The position numbers were made by a program, and so were the translations under genes. Shown in pieces: positions 6,879 through 15,217 of a DNA stretch of 34,633 nucleotides. Numbering within the stretch: the first letter of the stretch is position 1; each line of letters opens with the position of its first letter. Source of the stretch: Lachnospiraceae bacterium Zagget2 (GTDB taxonomy: Bacteria > Bacillota > Clostridia > Lachnospirales > Lachnospiraceae); the NCBI GenBank assembly GCA_001941045.1, contig MSHD01000024.1:1-34633 (forward strand). The letters run 5' to 3'. Below the pieces are notes generated by a model. That model was not told the DNA's origin and did no database searches. It worked only from the letters and a program-made list of their open reading frames with translations.

Positions 6879-8378
6879 GTGAAGACAGTGAGCCGAAAAC
6901 TGAACAATCTCACACTGCAGCAGAAGCTGACGCTGCTCTTTGCGCTGACGACGGCGATCGTGCTGCTGGTCAATCTGTGCATCTATGTGGTAATCAACTA
7001 CATGACCGGGCGGGTCGAGCAGGTCTATGTCAGCAATGTGAGCCTCAATGATCTGGGCGACGCGCTGGACGACGTGCAGGAGAGCATGGAGGATTACCTG
7101 AATACGAAGAGCACGGAAGCGCTGGAGTCCTATTACCGCAGCGACCAGGCTTATCGGGATCTGCTTGCGGAGCTGAACACGCAGGCCACGGACAATCCGA
7201 TTCTGCTGGCGCAGAAGAATATCCGCAATCTTTCTTTCAGCTATCTGGATACGGCCTCGGAGGTCGTTCAGGCAAAGCGGAACCGGAATGCGGAGCTCTA
7301 CGGTACGCTCTATGAGGAGGCCGCCGCGCTCTGCGACGAGATCCACACCTACGTCTACAGTCTGAACAACGAGCAGTTCAAGGCAAATGCGGACACCTAC
7401 CAGACCCTCCGCCGTTCCCTGCAGGGGATGGAGCTTTTCAGTCTGGTCGTGCTGATTGTCGTGATTCTCGGAAGTACCGTTGTGATTCTGGTAACGACGC
7501 GATCGGCGATCGCCCCGCTGCACCAGCTCGCGAAGTCCGCGAACGAGGTGGCGAAGGGAAATTTTGACATTCAGAAGGTAGAGGTACACAGTGCGGACGA
7601 GGTCGGCATCGTGGCGGGCGCCTTCAACCAGATGGTTGTGAGTATCCGCGACTACATTGAGCAGCTGCGGGAAACGATGGAGCATGAGACGGAGATGATG
7701 GAGCGCGAGCTGATGATGCAAAGCCATCTGAAGGACGCACAGCTCAAGTACTATCAGGCGCAGATCAACCCGCATTTCCTTTTTAACACGCTCAACGCGG
7801 GGGTGCAGCTCGCGATGATGGAGGGAGCTGAAAGGACCGAGTGTTTTCTGGAAAATACAGCGGAATTTTTCCGCTATAATGTCCGCATGAACGGAAAGGA
7901 CGCGGCCCTCGCGGACGAGATCCGGCTGGTTGATAACTATGTCTACATCCTGAATGTTCGTTTTTCCGGGGAAATTCTGTTCCAGAAGGAGATCGACGAG
8001 AGTCTTCTCGACGTGCGTGTGCCGAGCATGATCCTGCAGCCAATCGTCGAGAATTCCGTCAACTACGGAATCCGCGGGCTGGACCGCGAGGGGCGTATCG
8101 AGCTGGACGTCTATCAGGAGGGAAATTCGATCTGCGTCAGCATCTGGGACAATGGAAACGGCATGGAGGAAGCGCGCATCCGCGAGGTGCTCGAAGGGGA
8201 TATTCAGAGCGACCCGGCCACATCCGGATCGAACGGCGTGGGACTGCGGAACGTGATGGAGCGGCTGCAGCTCTATTATAAAGAAGGCGCGAAGCTGGAG
8301 ATTTTAAGCGAAGGCAAGGATAAAGGGACGGAGATCCTGATCACCATACCGAAGGAGGGAAGCGCATGTACCGTGTGA
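6879..8378 (+). CDS. LytS/YesM-type sensor histidine kinase
   Basis: This 499-residue membrane kinase has TM1 at about 18-42, an extracytoplasmic alpha-helical region of about 140 residues, and TM2 at about 186-207. A HAMP domain (about 208-262) and a His_kinase domain with QAQINPHFLFNTLNAG (phosphoacceptor His299) follow. A HATPase_c domain shows the N box (IVENSVNYGI), DNGNGM and GVGLRNVMERL. I chose the GTG at 6879, which has GAGGAG 8 bases upstream; an earlier GTG at 6870 overlaps the preceding stop but sits directly on that ribosome binding site. The tight spacing suggests translational coupling with the lipoprotein gene. Kinases of this class pair with YesN regulators and often sense sugars through an external binding protein. 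Confidence 0.92.
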   Translation: MKTVSRKLNNLTLQQKLTLLFALTTAIVLLVNLCIYVVINYMTGRVEQVYVSNVSLNDLGDALDDVQESMEDYLNTKSTEALESYYRSDQAYRDLLAELNTQATDNPILLAQKNIRNLSFSYLDTASEVVQAKRNRNAELYGTLYEEAAALCDEIHTYVYSLNNEQFKANADTYQTLRRSLQGMELFSLVVLIVVILGSTVVILVTTRSAIAPLHQLAKSANEVAKGNFDIQKVEVHSADEVGIVAGAFNQMVVSIRDYIEQLRETMEHETEMMERELMMQSHLKDAQLKYYQAQINPHFLFNTLNAGVQLAMMEGAERTECFLENTAEFFRYNVRMNGKDAALADEIRLVDNYVYILNVRFSGEILFQKEIDESLLDVRVPSMILQPIVENSVNYGIRGLDREGRIELDVYQEGNSICVSIWDNGNGMEEARIREVLEGDIQSDPATSGSNGVGLRNVMERLQLYYKEGAKLEILSEGKDKGTEILITIPKEGSACTV

Positions 8379-9967
8379 TATTAGCGGACGACGAGGGGAT
8401 TGTACTTGATTCCCTGAAAATGATCATAGAGAAGAACTTTCCGGGGCAGTGTCAGATCGAGACGGCCCGGACCGGACGCGCGGTGATCGAGCTCTCGGAG
8501 CGTCTTGTGCCGGACATCATTTTCATGGATATTCAGATGCCCGGTATCAACGGCATGGAAGCGATCCGGGAGATCCGGAAGAACAATCCGGCGGTGGAAT
8601 GCATCATCCTGTCGGCCTACGACAAGTTTGACTACGCGAAGGAGGCCATCAACCTGGGCGTGCTCGAGTACATGAACAAGCCCTTTAGCTCCGCCGTCAT
8701 CGTCGAGGTGATGGAGCGGGCGATGCGCAGCGTCGATTCCAGGCGCCAGAAGCGCAGCGAAAACCTGCTGATCAAGGAGAAGATGGAGACGGTCGCTCCC
8801 ATTATCGAAAATGGTTTTATCTACGCGATGCTGTTTCAGGAATATTCCGCGGAGGACACGGAGAACTACAAGCTTCTGCTGAACCTGAAGGCGGAATACG
8901 GCTGCATGCTGGTGTTTGTCATGGGGGACGACCAGAAGGGCAGCCGTATGACGAACGCGGTCGGCGCCGGCGTGCGGACGCAGATGAACTACCCGCGGGT
9001 GCGCGAACTCATCAAGGAGACCTTCCCGGGCAGCGTCGTCGGATCGGTGCTCTCGAACCGGATACCGGTCTTCCTCCCGATGGAGAAGACCCGCATCGGA
9101 TATGAGGAGCGCATCGCCATGATCGACACCTGCCGGGAGCTGGCGCGCAGGTTGAAGCGCAGCATGGATATCGCCTTTCGCATCGGCATCGGCCAGATCC
9201 GGAGCCTGGGCGAGAGCATGGAGTCCTACGAGGAGGCGCTCAAGGCGCTCGCGAGCTCGACCGGCAGCGTCGCCCATGTGGATGATCTGCCCATTCAGTG
9301 CCGTTACGACGAGGAATATCCAATAGAGCTCGAGCGCAGGCTCTTCGAGAAGCTGAAAAAGGGAGCGGTCGAGGACTGTGAGCGCAGCGCCGGGGAATAC
9401 TTTGACTGGATGCTGGCAAATTACGATGAGCAGGACGAGAACGTGCGCCTGAAGATTCTGGAGTTCGTGCTCTGGGCGGAGCATGAGGCTTACATGAACG
9501 CGGGACTCGACTATCACTTCAGTGATAGAGGAAGTTATCTCGAGCTGGTGACCGGAGCGGAGAAAAACAGCGACCTGCGCGGCTGGTTTGTCGGAAAATT
9601 CGCGGATGCGAGCCGGAATATGTCCGCGAAGAACACCGTGCGGGAAAATCAGCTCGTGGCCAGGGCGAAGAACTATATTCAGGAGAATTTTCAGAAGGAT
9701 CTCTCACTCGACGAGATGTCGAAGGAGCTCGATATCAGCCCTTATTATTTCAGCAAGCTGTTCAAGGAGGAGACCGGAAGTAATTTTGTGGAGTATGTGA
9801 CCGGTCTTCGCATCGAGCGGGCAAAGCAACTCCTGGCGGACGAGACGCTGAGCATGAAGGAAATCTGCGCGCAGATTGGTTACAGCGATCCGAATTATTT
9901 CAGCCGTATTTTCAAAAAACACACGGGCGTGACGCCGACGGAATTCCGGGGAGGGGAGAAGCGATGA
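8366..9967 (+). CDS. YesN-type response regulator with AraC DNA-binding domain
   Basis: This is a 533-residue regulator. The receiver domain (1-120) has Asp8/Asp9 in the acidic pocket, phosphoacceptor Asp55 in FMDIQMPG, and a conserved Lys in MNKPFSS. A long middle region of about 300 residues, usual in YesN proteins, links to two AraC helix-turn-helix motifs at about 430-530 (LSLDEMSKELDISPYYFSKL and LSMKEICAQIGYSDPNYFSR). The start overlaps the kinase gene by 13 bases, with GGAGGGAAG just upstream, so the two are made together. A likely target is the importer promoter near 11122-11150, where repeated TCCTGT elements are found; that link is inference from position. Confidence 0.93.
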   Translation: MYRVILADDEGIVLDSLKMIIEKNFPGQCQIETARTGRAVIELSERLVPDIIFMDIQMPGINGMEAIREIRKNNPAVECIILSAYDKFDYAKEAINLGVLEYMNKPFSSAVIVEVMERAMRSVDSRRQKRSENLLIKEKMETVAPIIENGFIYAMLFQEYSAEDTENYKLLLNLKAEYGCMLVFVMGDDQKGSRMTNAVGAGVRTQMNYPRVRELIKETFPGSVVGSVLSNRIPVFLPMEKTRIGYEERIAMIDTCRELARRLKRSMDIAFRIGIGQIRSLGESMESYEEALKALASSTGSVAHVDDLPIQCRYDEEYPIELERRLFEKLKKGAVEDCERSAGEYFDWMLANYDEQDENVRLKILEFVLWAEHEAYMNAGLDYHFSDRGSYLELVTGAEKNSDLRGWFVGKFADASRNMSAKNTVRENQLVARAKNYIQENFQKDLSLDEMSKELDISPYYFSKLFKEETGSNFVEYVTGLRIERAKQLLADETLSMKEICAQIGYSDPNYFSRIFKKHTGVTPTEFRGGEKR

Positions 9968-11013
9968 GAAAGGTCTATATGCTGGCCGCGCTGGTCGGGG
10001 CGCTGGCCGTACTCACGGCCTCCTGCGCGCAGGAGAACCGGCAGAGCACGCAGGAGGAGCAGGATTCTTCGGTGCAGATCGGGATTACCTTCGACTCCTT
10101 CGTCAACGACCGCTGGCTGCGTGACCGCGACGTTTTCGTGTCGGCGGCGCAGGAGCTGGGCGCAGAGGTCAATGTGCAGAGTGCGAACGGGGATTTGAGC
10201 GAGCAGGTCGCGCAGGTGGACTATTTCATACAGAAGAAGATGGACGTGATCGTGATTGTCCAGGTGGCGAGCGGCGAAGAGGTCGATGACCTGGTGGATG
10301 CCGTGACGCGCGCCAAAAAGGCGGGAATTCCAGTCATCTGCTATGATCGTCTGATTCTGAATGCGGACGCGGACCTCTACATTTCCTTTGATAATGTGGA
10401 GGTCGGGCGTCTGATGGCCGAGCACATGGTAGAGCATCTTAATGGGGAGGGCTCCATTATCCAGATCTGCGGGCCGCTTGTAGACTACAACGTGCCGCAG
10501 GTTATGAGCGGCTTTGAGGAGGTGCTCGGAGAAAGCGATATCGAGATCGAGCTGGTGGAGCACGCGGATGAGTGGAAACCGGAGGTTGGTTTTTCCGTGA
10601 CGGAAAGTTATCTGGACAACATGGGGGTTGGAGAAAGCCTTGCGGGAATCATGTGCGGAAATGACGGCCTGGCCGGGCAGGCGATTCGCGCCCTCTCGGA
10701 ACGTCGACTCGCGGGAAGTGTTTGTGTCGTCGGGCAGGATGCCGATCTGGAGGCCTGTCAGCGGATCGTGGAGGGAACGCAGTGTATGACGGTCTATAAG
10801 CCGGTCGAGCAGCTTGCCAGACGCGCGGAGGAACTGGCGATGGAACTCGCGCAGGACGGAAGCATCGAGACAGAGGAGACGATCAGCGACGGAAGCTACG
10901 ATATTCCTTATGAGAAGCTCGAACCGGTCGCCGTGACGAAGGAAAATATGGACGAGGTCATCACGGGAAAGTATCACGAGGAGAGCGATATCTACCGGAA
11001 TGTCCGGAATTAG
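9964..11013 (+). CDS. XylF-like D-xylose-type binding lipoprotein, second candidate sensor
   Basis: This 349-residue lipoprotein has a signal peptide ending TASC (Cys21) and a type 1 periplasmic-binding domain. Several stretches closely follow E. coli XylF: NDRWLRDRDVFVSAAQELGA, VQSANGDLSEQVAQVDYFI, VICYDRLI, and LYISFDNVEVGRLMAEHM. The RW..DRD motif and the YDRLI aspartate contact xylose in XylF. It overlaps the regulator gene by 4 bases (ATGA), so it is cotranslated with the sensor system rather than with the importer, which has its own binding protein. This fits the XylFII concept: a XylF paralogue devoted to signalling. It may alternatively deliver sugar to the importer. A terminator follows 21 bases after the stop. 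Confidence 0.85.
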   Translation: MRKVYMLAALVGALAVLTASCAQENRQSTQEEQDSSVQIGITFDSFVNDRWLRDRDVFVSAAQELGAEVNVQSANGDLSEQVAQVDYFIQKKMDVIVIVQVASGEEVDDLVDAVTRAKKAGIPVICYDRLILNADADLYISFDNVEVGRLMAEHMVEHLNGEGSIIQICGPLVDYNVPQVMSGFEEVLGESDIEIELVEHADEWKPEVGFSVTESYLDNMGVGESLAGIMCGNDGLAGQAIRALSERRLAGSVCVVGQDADLEACQRIVEGTQCMTVYKPVEQLARRAEELAMELAQDGSIETEETISDGSYDIPYEKLEPVAVTKENMDEVITGKYHEESDIYRNVRN

Positions 11014-11034
11014 AGAAGAACAGGATTTTTTTGC

Positions 11035-11076
11035 ACAGGACAGATTTACGGAGCGTAAATTTGTCCTGTTTTTTTT
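11035..11076 (+). terminator. Rho-independent terminator of the sensor operon
   Basis: Arms 11035-11049 and 11055-11069 pair over 15 bp with one wobble around a 5-base loop, and eight T follow (11069-11076). It ends the isomerase-sensor transcription unit ahead of the importer genes. Its right arm is itself one copy of the 17-bp repeat described next. Confidence 0.85.
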
Positions 11077-11135
11077 AAAAAAAGAAGGTGCAGTCCTGTG
11101 CAAAATGTACAGAAAAGCGCAAATTTGTCCTGTTT
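11055..11135. repeat. Direct repeats with TCCTGT core upstream of the importer
   Basis: The 17-mer GTAAATTTGTCCTGTTT (11055-11071) recurs with one change at 11119-11135. A further TCCTGT is at 11094-11099, and inverted copies (ACAGGA) are at 11020 and 11035. The forward cores start at 11064, 11094 and 11128, spaced about three helical turns apart. This is typical of sites for AraC-type regulators, which bind direct repeats. Confidence 0.55.
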
Positions 11136-11150
11136 CTTTCGTGATATAGT
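11122..11150 (+). promoter_or_regulatory. Activator-type promoter of the sugar importer operon
   Basis: A good -10 TATAGT (11145-11150) lacks a matching -35 at 17 bases (AATTTG). The -35 position is occupied by the second TCCTGT repeat. A promoter with a weak -35 covered by a repeat is what an AraC-type activator would need. Confidence 0.55.
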
Positions 11151-11181
11151 GAAGCTATCAAAAAAAGGAGGAACCTTAAAG

Positions 11182-12378
11182 ATGAAAAGAAAATTACTTA
11201 GTGTAATGCTCATTGCTGCAATGACAGCAGCGCTGACAGCCTGCGGCAGCAGCTCTTCTTCGAACTCCAGCTCGACCGAGGAGGCTTCGAGCGAGGCGGC
11301 TGAGGAGAGCACAGACGAGGGCGGGGAGACTTCCACGGAAGCGACCAGCCAGAAGATCGGTATCTCGATGCCGACGCAGTCTCTGGAGCGCTGGAACCGT
11401 GACGGCGCCTATCTGGATGAGCAGTTCCAGAATGCCGGTTATGAGACCATCCTGACCTACTCCGACAATGATTCCGGACAGCAGGTCAACGACATCCAGA
11501 ACATGCTGGCTGACAATGTAGACCTTCTGATCGTGGCGGCCATCGACGGAGAGGCTCTGAACACTGCCATGGACGAGGCGGCCGAGGCCGGCGTACCGGT
11601 TATCGCTTATGACCGTCTGATCATGAACGATGCGGTTTCCTACTATGTATCTTTCGATAACTACACGGTTGGAAAGCTGCAGGGCGAGTTCATTGTGGAA
11701 ACGCTTGATCTTGAAAACGCGGGCGACGCGACCTACAACATGGAGATCACCGCTGGTGATCCGGCGGACAACAACGCGGGCTATTTCTACAATGGCGCTA
11801 TGGATGTGCTGAATCCGTACATTGAGGCCGGCACGCTGGTCGTCGTATCCGGACAGACTGACTTTGACACGGTTGCGACCGATCAGTGGAGCACCGATAC
11901 CGCTCTTGAGAGAGCGCAGAACGTGCTTTCTTCCTACTATGCGGACGGCACGCAGCTTGATGTGTGGCTCTGCTCGAATGACTCCACTGCTCTTGGCGTA
12001 GCGCAGGCAGTTACCTCCGACTATGCGGGCAGCAACAGCGTGCTGATCACCGGTCAGGACGGCGACGAGGCAAACCTTGCGAACATTGTGGACGGCGTGC
12101 AGACCATGACTGTGTACAAGAACGTCAGCAACGAGTCCATCGTTACGCTTTCTCTGGCTCAGGCGATCCTGAACGGCGAGACCATCGACGAGTCCCTGAT
12201 CGATTCCTTCGGCATCGACTGCGCGTATGATACGGAGTCCTATGAGACCTCTGATGGCAATAAGTGCCCGTCCTTCCTGCTTGTACCGTCCGTTATCACT
12301 GCGGACAATCTCCAGGAGCTTGTCGACACCGGTCTCTATGAGATGGGCGATGACGGATATCTGAAGGCAGTTCAGTAA
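11182..12378 (+). CDS. chvE: ChvE-type multiple-monosaccharide-binding lipoprotein
   Basis: This 398-residue lipoprotein has signal peptide MKRKLLSVMLIAAMTAALTA and Cys21. A Ser/Glu-rich tether of about 35 residues follows, then a type 1 binding domain: IGISMPTQSLERWNRDGAYL, PVIAYDRLIMN, SYYVSFDNYTVGKLQGEFIV and WLCSNDSTALGVAQAV. The SLERWNRDG and long insertion pattern is that of Agrobacterium ChvE, which binds several aldoses. AAAGGAGG precedes the ATG at 11182; the frame is open earlier, but through the promoter repeats. It is the first gene of the importer operon and is separated from the ATPase gene by a strong hairpin, as expected for a binding protein made in excess. Confidence 0.9.
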   Translation: MKRKLLSVMLIAAMTAALTACGSSSSSNSSSTEEASSEAAEESTDEGGETSTEATSQKIGISMPTQSLERWNRDGAYLDEQFQNAGYETILTYSDNDSGQQVNDIQNMLADNVDLLIVAAIDGEALNTAMDEAAEAGVPVIAYDRLIMNDAVSYYVSFDNYTVGKLQGEFIVETLDLENAGDATYNMEITAGDPADNNAGYFYNGAMDVLNPYIEAGTLVVVSGQTDFDTVATDQWSTDTALERAQNVLSSYYADGTQLDVWLCSNDSTALGVAQAVTSDYAGSNSVLITGQDGDEANLANIVDGVQTMTVYKNVSNESIVTLSLAQAILNGETIDESLIDSFGIDCAYDTESYETSDGNKCPSFLLVPSVITADNLQELVDTGLYEMGDDGYLKAVQ

Positions 12379-12395
12379 AAAAAGTTAACCTGAAA

Positions 12396-12424
12396 AAAGG
12401 GCGGGGCTTCTGTCCCGCCCCTTT
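12396..12424 (+). terminator. GC-rich hairpin between binding protein and ATPase genes
   Basis: Arms 12396-12405 and 12414-12424 pair (7 G/C pairs, one bulged C, then 3 A/T pairs) around an 8-base loop. No real U-run follows, so it is probably an attenuator or 3'-end stabiliser that lowers expression of the downstream ATPase and permease relative to the lipoprotein. Confidence 0.6.
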
Positions 12425-12455
12425 CCAGTGAGAAGGTAAGAAAGGAGGAAAATTT

Positions 12456-13991
12456 TTGGCTGATATTATTCTGGAGATGAAATCCATCACCAAAGAGTTT
12501 CCGGGTGTAAAAGCGCTGGACGACGTCAATCTGGTCGTAGAGCGCGGCGAGATCCACGCGCTGATCGGTGAGAACGGCGCGGGAAAATCCACGCTGATGA
12601 ATGTCCTGTCCGGCATCTATCCGGTCGGCAGCTATACGGGGGAGATTTACTACAACGGAAAGCTCTGCGAGTTCAAGACGCTCAAAGACAGCGAGGCAGA
12701 GGGCATCGTGATCATTCACCAGGAGCTGGCGCTGATCCCGCTTCTGACGATCGGCGAGAACATGTTCCTGGGAAATGAAAAGAAAAATAAATACGGCAAT
12801 ATCGACTGGGACCAGACCTACAACGAGGCCGAAAAGCATATGGCGCAGGTGGGGCTTCATGAGTCGGCCCAGACGCTGATCAAGGATATCGGTACCGGAA
12901 AGCAGCAGCTGGTTGAGATTGCGAAGGCCTTCTCGAAGAACGTGAAGCTGCTGATTCTGGATGAGCCGACTTCTTCCCTGAACGACGAGGATGCGAAGAT
13001 GCTCCTCGATCTTCTGATGGAATTTAAGAAAGACGGTCTGACCTCGATCATTATCACGCATAAGCTGAATGAGATTATCTACTGCGCGGACAAGGCGACG
13101 ATCATCCGTGACGGTTCGACGATCGAGACGCTGGTCAAAGGCGTGGACGAGTTCAGTGAGGACCGCATCATCAAGGGAATGGTCGGACGCCCGATGGACG
13201 ACCGCTATCCGGCGCGTGAGCACAATGTGAGTCTGGAAGTGAGTCTGGAGGTGAAGAACTGGACGGTTCATCATCCGCTCTATCATGAGAAGGTTGTCGA
13301 CGACAATATTTCCTTCAATGTACATAAGGGCGAGGTCGTAGGCTTCTCCGGACTGCAGGGGGCAGGCCGCACGGAGCTTGCGATGTCGATCTTCGGAAAG
13401 AGCTACGGGACGGATATCACGGGCGAACTGTATCTGAACGGAGAGAAGGTAGACCTGAAGACGCCGGAACAGGCGATTCACCACAAGATCGCTTACGTGA
13501 CGGAGGATCGAAAGACGAACGGTCTGATCCTCGGAGAGTCGATCCGCTTTAACACAACGCTGGCACGGCTTGACAAGGTCTGCTCGAACGGCGTGATCGA
13601 TACCGCGGCGGAGATGAAGGCCGCGGACGATATGACGGCGGAGATGGGAACAAAGACGCCGTCCATCGAGCAGAAGGTCGGCAACCTCTCCGGCGGCAAC
13701 CAGCAGAAAGCGCTGCTCGGCAAGTGGATGTTCGCGGAGCCGGACATTCTGATTCTGGATGAACCGACGCGTGGTATCGACGTCGGCGCGAAGTATGATA
13801 TTTGCTGCCTGATCAATCAGATGGTCGCAAACGGGAAATCTGTGATCATGATTTCCTCAGAGATGCCGGAGCTGATCGGCATGTGCGACCGCATCTACGT
13901 CATGAACGAGGGAGAGCTCCGCGGCGAGCTGGACGCGAAGGAAGCAACGCAGGAGAAGATCATGAGCTATATCATCAGCGCTGACAATTAG
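12456..13991 (+). CDS. gguA: Sugar ABC importer ATPase with two nucleotide-binding domains
   Basis: This 511-residue protein is a tandem ABC ATPase of the monosaccharide (MmsA/GguA/XylG) type. Domain 1 has Walker A GENGAGKST (38-46), a signature-region variant GTGKQQLVEIAK and Walker B LLILDEPTSSLN. Domain 2 has the degenerate Walker A GLQGAGRTE (no lysine, usual in this family), LSGGNQQK and LILDEPTRGIDVG. The start is a TTG at 12456, chosen because AAAGGAGGAA lies 7 bases before it; the first ATG is 7 codons later and has no such site. It powers uptake of the sugar delivered by the upstream lipoprotein. Confidence 0.93.
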   Translation: MADIILEMKSITKEFPGVKALDDVNLVVERGEIHALIGENGAGKSTLMNVLSGIYPVGSYTGEIYYNGKLCEFKTLKDSEAEGIVIIHQELALIPLLTIGENMFLGNEKKNKYGNIDWDQTYNEAEKHMAQVGLHESAQTLIKDIGTGKQQLVEIAKAFSKNVKLLILDEPTSSLNDEDAKMLLDLLMEFKKDGLTSIIITHKLNEIIYCADKATIIRDGSTIETLVKGVDEFSEDRIIKGMVGRPMDDRYPAREHNVSLEVSLEVKNWTVHHPLYHEKVVDDNISFNVHKGEVVGFSGLQGAGRTELAMSIFGKSYGTDITGELYLNGEKVDLKTPEQAIHHKIAYVTEDRKTNGLILGESIRFNTTLARLDKVCSNGVIDTAAEMKAADDMTAEMGTKTPSIEQKVGNLSGGNQQKALLGKWMFAEPDILILDEPTRGIDVGAKYDICCLINQMVANGKSVIMISSEMPELIGMCDRIYVMNEGELRGELDAKEATQEKIMSYIISADN

Positions 13992-14010
13992 AGGAAAGGG
14001 GTATAAAGTT

Positions 14011-15207
14011 ATGTCGACGAAAAAAGAAACTCAGGACGGCGCCCAGTTAAACCTGGGGGCGTTTTTGACCAGATACAGCATGGTCATCGCTCTTGTCGTT
14101 GTATTTATTCTGTTTTATTTCCTGACCGGCGGGCGTCTTCTGTACGCGCAGAACATGTCCAATCTGCTGCTGCAGAACGGCTACGTGCTGGTCATGGCCT
14201 GTGGTATGCTGCTCTGCATCCTGACCGGAGGCAACATCGATCTGTCGGTCGGTTCCGTGATCTGCCTGGTCGGCGGCGTCGCGGCGGTGCTGATCTCGAA
14301 TCAGGGATTTAATGTATATCTGACGATCATCATCTGTCTGCTGCTCGGTCTCGCGGCCGGCGTCTGGCAGGGTTACTGGATCGGCTATGTCCGCATTCCG
14401 CCGTTCATCACGACGCTGGGCGGCATGTTCATGTTCCGCGGCTTTGGCCGACTCGTGCTGAACAGCAAGACCGTGTCGGTGCAGAATGCGGCTTTCCTGA
14501 ACATTTTTACCGCATACATCAAGATTCCGGGTCTTGACAATGATTCACGGATTCTTTCCCCGCTGGTGATCGGAGTGATCGTCGTTCTGTTTCTGTTCTA
14601 CAGTACGATTTCCTCGCGTGCGAAGAAGGCGAAGAAGGGCTACCGCCAGAACAGTGCGCTTGCGGATTTCGGCCGTACGATCCTGATCTCGGCCGTGCTT
14701 CTGTTCTACTGCTATCAGCTGACACAGTACAAGGGAGTCTCTGTCATGCTTATCTGGGTTGTGGCGATCTGCCTGATTTACAATTTCATCACCTCCAAGA
14801 CCGCTTTTGGACGTTATTTCTACGCGGTCGGCGGCAATGAGAAGGCAACGCAGCTCTCCGGTATCAATACGAACAAGGTTTACTTTATCGCCTACGCGAA
14901 CATGGGTCTTCTGGCAGGCTTATGCGGCCTCCTGTGCCTGGCGCGTGTCGGTTCTGTGAACGGTTCGACCGGTACCTCCTTTGAGATGGACGCCATCGGC
15001 TCCTGCTTCATCGGCGGCGCATCCGCCTACGGCGGCAGTGGTACGATTCCCGGCGTCATCATCGGCGCGCTCCTGCTCGGCGTCATCAACATGGGCATGT
15101 CGATCATGGGTATCGGCGATTCCTGGCAGTATGTCGTCAAGGGCGGCGTGCTTCTGATCGCCGTTATCTTCGACGTGGTATCCAGCCGCAAGAGCGGAAC
15201 GCGCTAA
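14011..15207 (+). CDS. gguB: Sugar ABC importer permease, GguB/XylH type
   Basis: This 398-residue polytopic membrane protein has about ten hydrophobic segments. Family hallmarks include LLCILTGGNIDLSVGSVICL, IGYVRIPPFITTLGGMFMFRG and FYAVGGNEKATQLSGINTNK, plus the C-terminal run ASAYGGSGTIPGVIIGALLLG. Its length matches the GguB/XylH subgroup (about 390-400), which is longer than RbsC (about 320). It forms the channel for the two-domain ATPase encoded 19 bases upstream. GAAAGGGG lies before the ATG. Confidence 0.92.
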   Translation: MSTKKETQDGAQLNLGAFLTRYSMVIALVVVFILFYFLTGGRLLYAQNMSNLLLQNGYVLVMACGMLLCILTGGNIDLSVGSVICLVGGVAAVLISNQGFNVYLTIIICLLLGLAAGVWQGYWIGYVRIPPFITTLGGMFMFRGFGRLVLNSKTVSVQNAAFLNIFTAYIKIPGLDNDSRILSPLVIGVIVVLFLFYSTISSRAKKAKKGYRQNSALADFGRTILISAVLLFYCYQLTQYKGVSVMLIWVVAICLIYNFITSKTAFGRYFYAVGGNEKATQLSGINTNKVYFIAYANMGLLAGLCGLLCLARVGSVNGSTGTSFEMDAIGSCFIGGASAYGGSGTIPGVIIGALLLGVINMGMSIMGIGDSWQYVVKGGVLLIAVIFDVVSSRKSGTR

Positions 15208-15217
15208 GGTGAATGAT

